Of a stretch of DNA of 7,013 nt, positions 1 to 5,590 are shown in pieces. The notes below the pieces were generated by a model. The model was given only the letters and a program-made list of their open reading frames with translations. It was not told the DNA's origin and did no database searches. The translations under genes were made by a program, and so were the position numbers. Every line of letters starts with the position of its first letter. Position 1 is the stretch's first letter. Source of the stretch: DATLAN01 sp035527455 (GTDB lineage Bacteria > Planctomycetota > Planctomycetia > Pirellulales > Thermoguttaceae). The DNA is taken from assembly GCA_035527455.1 (NCBI GenBank), contig DATLAN010000132.1, positions 1 to 7,013 of the forward strand. Reading direction: 5' to 3'.

Positions 1-651
1 CTTGTTTTGCCACCCGTCCCATTCCTTGGCTGTTTTTTCGACCTCCTGGAAGCCGTACTTGTACCGCGCGCCAGTTTCCCACGTCGCCGACGTGATCTTG
101 GCCGCAAAATGGACCGGCGGCGGGTTGCTGAGGCGCACCAGACACATCTGCGAGCCGGTTTCTTCCGGAGGCGAGAGGATGTAGGCGCCGCCCGGATCGG
201 CCCGGCTCTCAAGGTGCTCGCATTCGTCCCCCTTGAGGTCCGCCCAGCGGTGCCATTTTTCCTTGAAGTCCACGCGCGCAAGTGTCACGCCGGAGACACG
301 GGAGCGGACGATCGCCCCGGACTTCGCCGGCTCAAGGAAAATGGCGATCTTGCCCGGCGTGGTCCCGTCCGGCAACGTCCCGATCGCCGTCGGGCGCTCT
401 TGCCCGGCGTCCTCGGCCACGTCGAGGATCGGGGAATTGGTCTGCGCCACGTCGAACCGCTCGCGGTCGGCGCCGGTCATGTTTTTCAGGGGTATGATCG
501 TCCGCTGCGGGCCGAGTCCTTTCGGCTCGCGACCGAGACCGGCCTGGCGGTCCTGCTCTGCCTTGGCCGCCGCCAGGATCGCGTTCCACGTCGGCGCCGC
601 GATTTCCAGGGGCTGCCCCGATCTGACCGTGCTGAACTCGTCTCCCGGCAT
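1..651 (-). CDS. Phage minor structural protein, C-terminus beyond the window (first 217 aa)
   Basis: ATG 651 follows a near-consensus Shine-Dalgarno site and the frame is open for 217 codons to the window edge. The visible part begins MPGDEFSTVRSGQPLEIAAPTWNAILAAAK, then AEQDRQAG and IIPLKNMTGADRERFDVAQTNSPIL at 52-76. TAIGTLPDGTTPGKIAIFLEPAKSGAIVRSRVSGVTLARVDF follows at 88-129, and then a mixed region with SQMCLVRLS at 167-175. After about 178 a second domain starts (VHFAAKITSATWETGARYKYGFQEVEK). The MPGD.F..V..G.PL.I.A...N....AA opening, KN..G.DR.RFDV and GKIA.FLEP...GAI.R..V.GV look like a planctomycete phage protein family of unknown function that I recall downstream of tail genes. The strand-rich build suggests a virion surface or tail-fibre-associated protein. 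No enzymatic motif is visible. The long plus-strand ORF opposite it is a shadow. Confidence 0.65.
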   Translation of the reverse strand, partial: MPGDEFSTVRSGQPLEIAAPTWNAILAAAKAEQDRQAGLGREPKGLGPQRTIIPLKNMTGADRERFDVAQTNSPILDVAEDAGQERPTAIGTLPDGTTPGKIAIFLEPAKSGAIVRSRVSGVTLARVDFKEKWHRWADLKGDECEHLESRADPGGAYILSPPEETGSQMCLVRLSNPPPVHFAAKITSATWETGARYKYGFQEVEKTAKEWDGWQNK

Positions 652-661
652 GGCCCGGAAA

Positions 662-667
662 CCTCCT
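662..667 (-). promoter_or_regulatory. Near-consensus Shine-Dalgarno site for the last gene
   Basis: The minus strand reads TGAGGAGGT with core AGGAGG at 667-662, 10 bases before ATG 651. It lies in the 39-base gap after the 268-residue gene (652-690) and identifies the true start of the last gene. Confidence 0.7.
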
Positions 668-690
668 CAGATCGCGTGGACGCGGAACCG

Positions 691-1497
691 TTAGATCCCC
701 AGACTGCTAAAGCTGCCGTACTCGCATACCCGCTCGACGTGGGCCGAGATCGGCCACTTGACCAGCACCTTGGCCTCCGCGTCGTCCACGTCGCAGTGGC
801 GGACCCACAAGTAGTGGGCCTTGCCTTCCTTCGCCGGGACCGTGAAATCCGGCCCGATGGGGATGTCCGTCGCGTTCGGCTCCGCGTCGAAGTAAAAGCC
901 GATCTCCCAGAGGTCGTCCGGCGCGTCGCCCCGCAGCGAGCCGGACGCTCCCAGAAACAGCACTTCCCCCTTGGCGAACATCCGCCAGGTCGCGTTGTTC
1001 ACCTTCCCGGTCAGGCCGTACAGGATCATCTTGTACGCATCGCTGATCTGGGCCTGCGTGAAAAAGTGCGTCTCGTGGAACGCGAACTTGGGGAGGACGA
1101 TGTCCATGCCCTCCACGGCGTCGAGCGTGACATTGATGGCGCCGTGGAAGTTGGGGGCCGTCTGGCCGGCCGGGGCGTAGTTGCCGATCGTCTCCAACGA
1201 CTGGACGATGTGCTGGGTCGCGCCCCGGGTGTCGAAGCTGTACGACGAGTCGCCCGGCTCCTTTTTCTTCCGCTTCCCGTAGCGGACGGCCCCGTTCCAA
1301 GAGTCGAAGCCGAGCGGCGTCGCCCCGTAATTCTGCCTGACCAGGCCGTCCAGCACCGCCGGCGTGCCGCTGGCCAGCGCGATGCGGGCGAGGGAGTGGA
1401 TGTCCGTTCCGCGGACGATCCAAAGCGTGTCGATCGACGGATTCTCCCCCTCTTGAAAGCTCGGGCTCCGCCATTTCTGTTTGACCGTTATGGCCAT
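691..1497 (-). CDS. Phage tail-tip/minor structural protein of unknown role (268 aa)
   Basis: The ATG at 1497 is 8 bases past the end of the tape measure stop codon, with no strong Shine-Dalgarno site, so translation is probably coupled. The protein is strand-rich throughout: an N-terminal ITVKQKWRSPSFQEGENPSIDTLWIVRGTD, then SYSFDTRGATQHIVQSL at 85-101, APNFHGAINVTLDAVEGMDIVLP at 114-136, and TDAYK-like SDAYKMILYGLTGKVNNATW at 152-171. GEVLFLGASGSLRGDAPDDLWEIGFYFDAEPN at 177-208 and a final LVKWPISAHVERVCEYGSFSSLGI complete it. The GTQHI...APNF.GAI.VT.D.VEG, GKVNN..W, F.LGASG..RG and DDLWEI.F.F...PN signatures match a family I remember beside tape measure genes of planctomycete prophages, where it has no established function. 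Position immediately after the tape measure suggests a distal tail or tail-tip hub protein, but I see no Dit or hub motif. Confidence 0.65.
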   Translation of the reverse strand: MAITVKQKWRSPSFQEGENPSIDTLWIVRGTDIHSLARIALASGTPAVLDGLVRQNYGATPLGFDSWNGAVRYGKRKKKEPGDSSYSFDTRGATQHIVQSLETIGNYAPAGQTAPNFHGAINVTLDAVEGMDIVLPKFAFHETHFFTQAQISDAYKMILYGLTGKVNNATWRMFAKGEVLFLGASGSLRGDAPDDLWEIGFYFDAEPNATDIPIGPDFTVPAKEGKAHYLWVRHCDVDDAEAKVLVKWPISAHVERVCEYGSFSSLGI

Positions 1498-1504
1498 CGC
1501 ATCA

Positions 1505-3709
1505 CTACTTGAACACCAGTTGAGAGTTCTTCGCCTCCGTCAAGAGCTGCTGGACGCCGTCCGCCGTCCGCTCGCTGGATCGAGCGATCCGGGTCTGGAT
1601 GTCGTAGCCGCCGACACCCCGGGCTACGCCGTAGGCGGAGAAGCCGCCCGTCACGCTCGCCTTGGCCTGGGCGAGGCCCTGCTGACGCTCCGCGCCCATC
1701 CGCAGCAGGTCGTATTTGCGCATGACCAGCTCGGGGTCGACGCCGAGCCTATCAGCCTCGGCCAGCTCTCGGCGGCGGTCGAGGCTGAGCAGGGCCTGCC
1801 GCTTCTTCGCCGCCGACATTCCGCTGCCCTCGATCTCCGCCCGCGCAATCTCGTCCCGCAAGGCCGCCTCGCGATCGGCCACCGCCTCGGCCTGGCGCTG
1901 GCGGGCAGCGGTCAATTCCAACTGCCGCGTCTGCTCGATGCCGGCGATGGTGTTCCCGGCGAGCTTCGCCATCTTGATCTCGTGATCGTACTTGTCGTTG
2001 ATCAACTCGATCTCGCGCTTGTGCTCGTCCTCGATCATCCCCAGGCGGATTGCTTGCTGGCGATGAAACAGCTCCGCGGAGAAACGCAGCGAATCTTTCA
2101 ACCGCTTTTCCGGATCGTCCTTGCCTGCACCGGGAGTCCCCGCTGCACCGGGCGCCGGGCCCGCGCCGGGCGCCCCTTTCCAGGCGGGTACAGGCAAACC
2201 TTCCTGCAAGGCCCTTCTTCGGAGCTCCAGCGCGGCACGCTGTTCCGTCAGATCGTGCAGCTCCTTCTGCTTCGCCGCCATTCCGCCGGCCATGCTGGCT
2301 GCCAAGCCCTTCGGGGTGAAACTGAACCCCCAGCGGATCTTCTCGCCGACTTTGATGGCCTTTTGGCCCAGATCGTCCATCTGCTGGGTGATTTGTCGAA
2401 TCTCGATGCGATCCTGCGCGGCGCGGGCCAGTCCCCAGGCTTCCGTTACGCCCTGAATCCGACCCGTTGTCTCATCCAGCACGACGCCCAAGCTACCATA
2501 GCGCCCTTCCAGCGATTGGATGATGCGCTCTGCCTCCGACATTTCCTGGTTGTTCAGGCGTTCCTTCTCCGCGAGCTGTTCCAGCCGGCCGAACTGCTTG
2601 TCCATTTCCGCCCGCCTGGCATCCTGCTTTACGATCAGCGCGTCGGTTTCGTCGAGGTATTCCCGCGTCGATTTTGCTGCCGTCGAAAAGGCCATGCCCA
2701 AAGCGATCACGGCCCCAGCCGCCAGCGTGAAGGTCAAGACGAGCGGGTGCGCCGTCAGGAGCACGAAAGCCGCATAAAGACCTTTGGCTGCCGCGGTCAC
2801 TGCCGCGATCCCCTTGGCCACGCCGCCCAAGGCGATCAGGCCCACCGCCAAGGCGGCCAGGAGCGCTAGGATCTTGCCGAGCGTTACGATCAGTTCCTTG
2901 TTCTCCCTCGCCCACTGGGCCACCGTCTTGGCGGTCCCGGCCAGGTCCGTCACGATGGCGGTCACGGCCGGCAGAAGGACATTGCCGATTTCCACGGCGG
3001 CGTCGCTCACGTTCGCGTAGAGGGCCTTCATCTGGTTCGCAAAGCTGCCGGCCGACCGCGCCGCGTCCCCCTGGGCGGCCGTCGTGCCGGCCAGAATGAT
3101 GTTCAGCCGGGCCTGCACCTTCTCCTGGTCGGTGGCCACCTTGGGGTCCATCCCCTGATTCAAAAGCTCCTGCTTCACCGCCGCCTCGGAGACGATCACG
3201 CCGTACTTCTTCATCACCTCGCCGCTGCCGGTGAGGGCCGCGTGCAGGTCGCGCAGGACGTCCGCGTCAGCCTTGTTGTTGAAGCTGGCCAGGTCCACCG
3301 CAAGCTGCGTCACCTGCTTGCTCATATCGGTGGCGGCGTCGGCCGCAAATCCCAAGGGCACGAACAGGTCTTGCGAGCCAGCCATGAAACTGGCGACCTG
3401 CTCCTTGGACCGCCCCATGCTGGCGCCGAAGTCGTCGCTCCAGCCCTTGACCACGGCCGCGTTGCCGCCGAAGACGACGTTGAACTTGTTCATCGTCTCT
3501 TCCATGGCGCTGGCCTGCTTGATAGACCAGGCCAGCGGCGCGGCAGCGACCGCGGTCACGGCAAGCAGCCTTTTGCCCATATCCGTGGCGCTTCGGCCCC
3601 ACGCCTGGAGGCGGCGCTGGCTGCGCTCCAGCCCCTGGTAGAGCTTGTCGTCCTTCAGGTAGGCCTCGACGAAGGCGCCGCCGGCCCGGATGTCGCTTCC
3701 GCTTGCCAT
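1505..3709 (-). CDS. Phage tail tape measure protein (734 aa)
   Basis: This protein sets the length of the tail and is threaded through the tube, leaving with the DNA. The N-terminus (FVEAYLKDDKLYQGLERSQRRLQAWGRSATDMGKRLL, residues 13-49) is the amphipathic opening typical of tape measures. Residues 70-240 are the conserved TP901-type core: MNKFNVVFG, an ADAATDMSKQVTQLAVDLASF stretch, then ALTGSGEVMKKYGVIVSEAAVKQELL. Hydrophobic helices occupy about 272-345 and could enter the host membrane during DNA ejection. Charged coiled-coil helices fill 346-505, a Gly/Pro/Ala linker with three hexad repeats is at 511-530, and a second long coiled coil covers about 533-685. The C-terminus ends SERTADGVQQLLTEAKNSQLVFK, the usual tape measure ending that meets the tail tip. 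No peptidase or lysozyme motif is visible. At about 1.5 angstroms per residue the tail would be near 110 nm, an estimate from the general scaling rule. Confidence 0.9.
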   Translation of the reverse strand: MASGSDIRAGGAFVEAYLKDDKLYQGLERSQRRLQAWGRSATDMGKRLLAVTAVAAAPLAWSIKQASAMEETMNKFNVVFGGNAAVVKGWSDDFGASMGRSKEQVASFMAGSQDLFVPLGFAADAATDMSKQVTQLAVDLASFNNKADADVLRDLHAALTGSGEVMKKYGVIVSEAAVKQELLNQGMDPKVATDQEKVQARLNIILAGTTAAQGDAARSAGSFANQMKALYANVSDAAVEIGNVLLPAVTAIVTDLAGTAKTVAQWARENKELIVTLGKILALLAALAVGLIALGGVAKGIAAVTAAAKGLYAAFVLLTAHPLVLTFTLAAGAVIALGMAFSTAAKSTREYLDETDALIVKQDARRAEMDKQFGRLEQLAEKERLNNQEMSEAERIIQSLEGRYGSLGVVLDETTGRIQGVTEAWGLARAAQDRIEIRQITQQMDDLGQKAIKVGEKIRWGFSFTPKGLAASMAGGMAAKQKELHDLTEQRAALELRRRALQEGLPVPAWKGAPGAGPAPGAAGTPGAGKDDPEKRLKDSLRFSAELFHRQQAIRLGMIEDEHKREIELINDKYDHEIKMAKLAGNTIAGIEQTRQLELTAARQRQAEAVADREAALRDEIARAEIEGSGMSAAKKRQALLSLDRRRELAEADRLGVDPELVMRKYDLLRMGAERQQGLAQAKASVTGGFSAYGVARGVGGYDIQTRIARSSERTADGVQQLLTEAKNSQLVFK
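2126..2179 (-). repeat. Three-copy 18-bp degenerate tandem repeat in the tape measure gene
   Basis: Three 18-base units encode KGAPGA, GPAPGA and AGTPGA (residues 511-528), each ending in PGA. Two units share TGCACCGGG at 2126 and 2144 on the plus strand. The repeat forms the flexible linker between two coiled-coil regions. In-frame slippage here would change the protein by six residues without breaking it. Confidence 0.65.
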
Positions 3710-3712
3710 CCT

Positions 3713-3925
3713 TTACGCCTCCGACTCGAGTCCGCCGGGGAATTGCTGGTGGAGTGCTTCGCCCAGCTCGTGCATGGTCATTTTCGCGTCAGGCTCGCGC
3801 GGTCCATCGTCGAGGATCGGATGCACGTCGCCCGGCCCGATCGTATCGGTGCAGTGGCAGTTGTGGATCTCGCAGACGATTGCCGCGGCCCGGGCCCACT
3901 CCGAGCGTTCCTTGGCCTCCGCCAT
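3713..3925 (-). CDS. Tail assembly chaperone T-like domain, overlapping -1 frame
   Basis: The only ordinary start in this frame is ATG 3925, 5 bases after the G-like stop, giving 70 residues (MAEAKERSEWARAAAIVCEIHN...). However, the frame upstream of that ATG also looks coding: DPYEFGLELCGILQIAPDGRTLRELIP runs straight into it, starting near 4006, and no good Shine-Dalgarno site precedes the ATG. A TLREL-x-x-MAEA-x-x-R-x-EW-x-x-AA-x-I-x-x-x-IHN core followed by GPGDVHP is how I remember the T part of phage tail chaperones, which links the chaperone coat to the tube subunits. The true product is therefore probably a G-T fusion of 244 residues made by a -1 shift (the length is the same wherever the shift occurs), or a protein made by coupled reinitiation. 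Two Cys and two His lie in EIHNCHC; a metal site is possible but unproven. TAA 3715-3713 is 3 bases before the tape measure ATG. Confidence 0.6.
   Translation of the reverse strand: MAEAKERSEWARAAAIVCEIHNCHCTDTIGPGDVHPILDDGPREPDAKMTMHELGEALHQQFPGGLESEA
3718..3722 (-). promoter_or_regulatory. Shine-Dalgarno site for the tape measure gene
   Basis: The minus strand reads GGAGG, 8 bases before ATG 3709. It lies inside the last codons of the T-like ORF, so translation of the tape measure is coupled to the chaperone. It supports 3709 as the start. Confidence 0.6.
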
Positions 3926-3930
3926 CGGGA

Positions 3931-4446
3931 TCAGCTCGCGGAGGGTTCGCCCGTCGGGGGCGATCTGGAGGATTCCGCAGAGTTCGAGTCCGAACTCGTA
4001 AGGGTCGACAGGGCGTTCTTCAACTGCCGCTCGATCCTCGCTTGGATCGCCGGCGATTCCAACGCCGTCCTCGCCGTCTCCATCCAGTGGTTGACCATCG
4101 CCAGGCCCTTCTGCATCCGCGTCCGGTCCCGCTGGTTCGGGAAAAAATCGACGACGGCCCCCAGGACCGCCGTCGTTGCGTCGTCGATGGGGTCGCCGGC
4201 CATCGCCGCGCCGAAGTCCTCCGGCTCGATTCCCTTCGCCTCCATCTGGGGCATCAGCAAGGCATGGAGCACGTTGAACTGGAGCAGCGGGTCATCCAGC
4301 AACCGGAAGACGAGGGAATCGGTCGGCGACTTGACGTCGGCCAGGTCCGTCAGCTTGACGCCGCAGAGGTCATGCACCCGCGCGATCGACGTCAGATTCA
4401 CGTCGATCATCCACTCCCGGCCCTTGCGGTCCTTGAACGTTTTCAT
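3931..4446 (-). CDS. Tail assembly chaperone, G-like (171 aa)
   Basis: This is predicted to be the abundant chaperone that coats the tape measure before the tail tube forms. The ATG at 4446 has GGAG 5 bases upstream. The protein begins MKTFKDRKGREWMIDVNLTSIARVHDLCGVKLTDL and continues as a mostly helical domain: LDDPLLQFNVLHALL (about 50-64), GIEPEDFGAAMAGDPIDDATTAVLGAVVDFFP (72-103), then helices to about residue 147. The last 24 residues, rich in Ser and Pro, look like a disordered tail or a by-product of overlap with another frame. The W.I.VN...I.RV....G..L opening, the G-x-x-P-x-D-F motif and the DFFP motif resemble chaperones directly upstream of tape measure genes in other siphoviruses. 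The -1 frame is open through the second half of this gene and continues as the T-like ORF, matching the lambda G/GT arrangement. Confidence 0.7.
   Translation of the reverse strand: MKTFKDRKGREWMIDVNLTSIARVHDLCGVKLTDLADVKSPTDSLVFRLLDDPLLQFNVLHALLMPQMEAKGIEPEDFGAAMAGDPIDDATTAVLGAVVDFFPNQRDRTRMQKGLAMVNHWMETARTALESPAIQARIERQLKNALSTLTSSDSNSAESSRSPPTGEPSAS
4141..4147 (-). promoter_or_regulatory. Candidate -1 frameshift slippery heptamer U UUU UUC
   Basis: The minus strand reads T TTT TTC in the frame of the G-like gene, covering Phe101-Phe102 of the DFFP motif. This is a canonical X XXY YYZ site. After a -1 slip the frame continues without a stop for 142 codons into the T-like ORF, ending at 3713, to give a 244-residue fusion. 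Against it, the heptamer may occur only because two Phe codons follow GAT, the site is far from the end of the G frame, and I see no clear downstream stimulatory stem. Confidence 0.4.
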
Positions 4447-4464
4447 GGAAGCTCCAAACGGGGG

Positions 4465-4522
4465 TCCGCGAATCCGCGCGAATAACGCGAATTAAATTCG
4501 CGCCATTCGCACCATTCGCGGG
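4465..4522. repeat. Inverted array of six GCGAAT/ATTCGC motifs in the intergenic gap
   Basis: The 97-base gap between the 185-residue gene and the chaperone gene is more than half filled by a regular array. On the plus strand GCGAAT occurs at 4468, 4478 and 4487, and its complement ATTCGC at 4496, 4505 and 4514, so one motif begins every 9 or 10 bases. The arms 4465-4493 and 4495-4522 form one imperfect inverted repeat about 28 bases long, centred on the A at 4494. The array looks unlike the coding DNA around it. It could be a dispersed REP-like element, a protein-binding site cluster, or a transcript structure that sets the ratio of shaft proteins to chaperones and tape measure. Which of these applies cannot be told from one copy. 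Confidence 0.8.
4486..4502 (-). terminator. Palindromic hairpin at the array centre; possible attenuator, no U-tract
   Basis: CGCGAATTAAATTCGCG at 4486-4502 is an 8+1+8 perfect inverted repeat. In the minus-strand transcript it can fold into a stem of at least six base pairs (CGCGAA/UUCGCG) with a five-base A/U loop. It lies between the shaft genes and the chaperone/tape measure genes, where partial termination or mRNA end protection would make sense. The downstream transcript is not a run of U, so it is not a classical intrinsic terminator. The function is inference. Confidence 0.4.
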
Positions 4523-4543
4523 CCGGTTCCTACGCCGAGCTGC

Positions 4544-5101
4544 TTAGCCGGACTCGCCGATCAGGATGATCTCGTAGCACGCCTCGTCGGCGCCGTCCTC
4601 GTTGGTGATCTCCAGGAGGTCCGATATGCCCCCGACAACTGGCCAGCCGGTCGCCCAGTTGCCGGCGATCACGAAGACGCCGCCGGCCGGGATCTTGATC
4701 GCGTCCAGCGCCGCCTTGAACGGGCCCAGCCACTCCGTAGCCGCAGCGCCGCCGACGGAGATTTCGGCATCGGTGGGCGCGTGGACCGGCGTCGTGAACG
4801 TCTCATCGGAGCGGTTGAAAACGATCAGCGCTTTCACGTTGGCGAAATTCACGGTTTCGCCGTAGGCGTTCTTGAGAACGCCGGCGAGGTCCATCAGCGC
4901 GCCTTCGGCCGCCGACGCGGCCAGCAGGCGGCGATCGTGCCATGCCTGGTTGCCCTTGCCCGCGCCGGTGCCAAAGGCGAAGGCAAGCGCCTTCGACAGG
5001 TTGAGATTGTCCTGGGGCGTCGAGAGATCGAGGCCCTTCTGGGTCGAGCCAGCCACCGATACGGCCACGGCCAGGTCGAGTGCCGTCAAGTCAGTTGCCA
5101 T
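4544..5101 (-). CDS. Putative virion structural protein, tail region (185 aa)
   Basis: The start at 5101 has a good Shine-Dalgarno site. The protein has an N-terminal helical part, a central signature FGTGAGKGNQAWHDRRLLAASA at about 43-64, then DLAGVLKNAYGETVNFANVKALIVFNR at 71-97, and a strand-rich C-terminal half: ISVGG, FVIAGN, GWPVVGGISDLLEITN, YEIILIG. The AGKxNQxWHD...LAASA...DLAG signature with the ending LLEI.N..G....YEIILIG matches a phage protein family that I remember as widespread but poorly characterised. No catalytic residues stand out, and the regular strand pattern suggests a jelly-roll-like or decoration domain. Encoded between the tail tube and the chaperones, it could be a second major tail protein, a tube decoration protein or a fibre-like protein. 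I cannot decide between these. It is followed by the motif array at 4465-4522. Confidence 0.6.
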   Translation of the reverse strand: MATDLTALDLAVAVSVAGSTQKGLDLSTPQDNLNLSKALAFAFGTGAGKGNQAWHDRRLLAASAAEGALMDLAGVLKNAYGETVNFANVKALIVFNRSDETFTTPVHAPTDAEISVGGAAATEWLGPFKAALDAIKIPAGGVFVIAGNWATGWPVVGGISDLLEITNEDGADEACYEIILIGESG

Positions 5102-5107
5102 GATTCG

Positions 5108-5113
5108 TTCCTT
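5108..5113 (-). promoter_or_regulatory. Shine-Dalgarno site for the 185-residue structural gene
   Basis: The minus strand reads AAGGAA, 6 bases before the ATG at 5101. It lies in a 52-base gap (5102-5153) after the tail tube stop; I see no promoter or terminator in that gap. The site supports ATG 5101 as the true start. Confidence 0.55.
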
Positions 5114-5153
5114 GTTGTGTGGAGTGGGATGGTCGTTAGCGGCTGCCTGGCGG

Positions 5154-5576
5154 TCAGCTCTTCCACTTCGGGGCGCGGCTGACGAAGACAGGCTTGGCGA
5201 GGCAGCTCACCGTGACGATTCCCTTGGGCTCGGCCCGCGTGAAGCGGAACATCTTGTAGTCGGCGTCCAGGCCCTCGCCGCCGGGACCGTCCAGCGCAGC
5301 CAGGGCGATGGCCGCCTTGGCGAAGAACGCCGTCTTGAACGCCGCGAAGTTGGTGTCGGACGGCTTCCAGTTCATGGTCCATTCCAGGCTGGAGCGGAAG
5401 AGGATGGGCTCGGTCATTTCCCAGCCCTCCGCCTCCCGGGTGGTCGCCTCCTCTTCGGTCAGCTCCAGGACCAGCGTCAGCTCCTTGACGTTCTTGACCT
5501 CCAAGCTCGCGAGGGCACCAGCGGGCCCGCGGTAGAACTTGCAATCGAGGCCAATTCGGACGGTGTAAAGCGCCAT
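5154..5576 (-). CDS. Phage tail tube (major tail) protein (140 aa)
   Basis: This is predicted to be the subunit that polymerises around the tape measure to form the tail tube. It starts with CKFYRGPAGA (residues 12-21), then LEVKNVKELTLVLELTEEEATTR (25-47), the region where tube subunits have paired strands and a thread-like loop. WEMTEPILFRSSLEWTMNW (52-70) and a helix SDTNFAAFKTAFFAKAAIALAALDG (73-97) follow; a D-x-x-F-x-x-F/L-K-x-A-F-F-x-x-x-x-I-A-L-A-x-LDG stretch is very typical of siphovirus tube proteins. LDADYKMFRFTRAEP (103-117) and a final strand ending SRAPKWK close the fold, a C-terminus I remember from planctomycete phage tail tubes. Length is short but within the usual range. 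It is the first of two shaft genes upstream of the chaperone and tape measure genes, which supports the call. Confidence 0.82.
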   Translation of the reverse strand: MALYTVRIGLDCKFYRGPAGALASLEVKNVKELTLVLELTEEEATTREAEGWEMTEPILFRSSLEWTMNWKPSDTNFAAFKTAFFAKAAIALAALDGPGGEGLDADYKMFRFTRAEPKGIVTVSCLAKPVFVSRAPKWKS

Positions 5577-5583
5577 CGCGTGT

Positions 5584-5590
5584 TCTCCTC
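5584..5590 (-). promoter_or_regulatory. Strong Shine-Dalgarno site for the tail tube gene
   Basis: The minus strand reads GAGGAGA, 7 bases before the ATG at 5576. It overlaps the TGA stop of the gp10-like gene (TGAGGAGA), so ribosomes that terminate there sit on the next initiation site. A strong site fits the high copy number needed for a tail tube subunit. Confidence 0.7.

Noticed and set aside
7..1512. A 501-codon plus-strand ORF
   Set aside because: It lies antisense to the two post-tape-measure genes. Its translation is Arg/Pro/Leu-rich with no domain, it has no ribosome binding site, and the minus-strand genes have better starts and recognisable signatures.
2126..2179. Intrinsic terminator or recombination site from the GC-rich inverted sequence
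   Set aside because: It is inside the tape measure frame and fully explained by Gly/Pro/Ala codons in a linker repeat.
1481..2869. A 462-codon plus-strand ORF
   Set aside because: It is antisense to the tape measure gene, a typical shadow in DNA with high G+C at third codon positions. Its product shows low-complexity Arg/Leu/Gln and no motif.
4141..4147. Poly-T run as an intrinsic terminator U-tract
   Set aside because: The six T residues are inside the G-like coding sequence (Phe101-Phe102) and are not preceded by a stable GC hairpin at the right distance.
3242..4495. A 417-codon plus-strand ORF
   Set aside because: It spans the antisense of the tape measure start, both chaperone frames and part of the motif array. 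One real gene would not be expected to oppose three others so neatly.
4465..4522. CRISPR array
   Set aside because: The motif is only 6 bases with a 9-10-base period and changes orientation half way. There are no spacer-length units and no cas gene.
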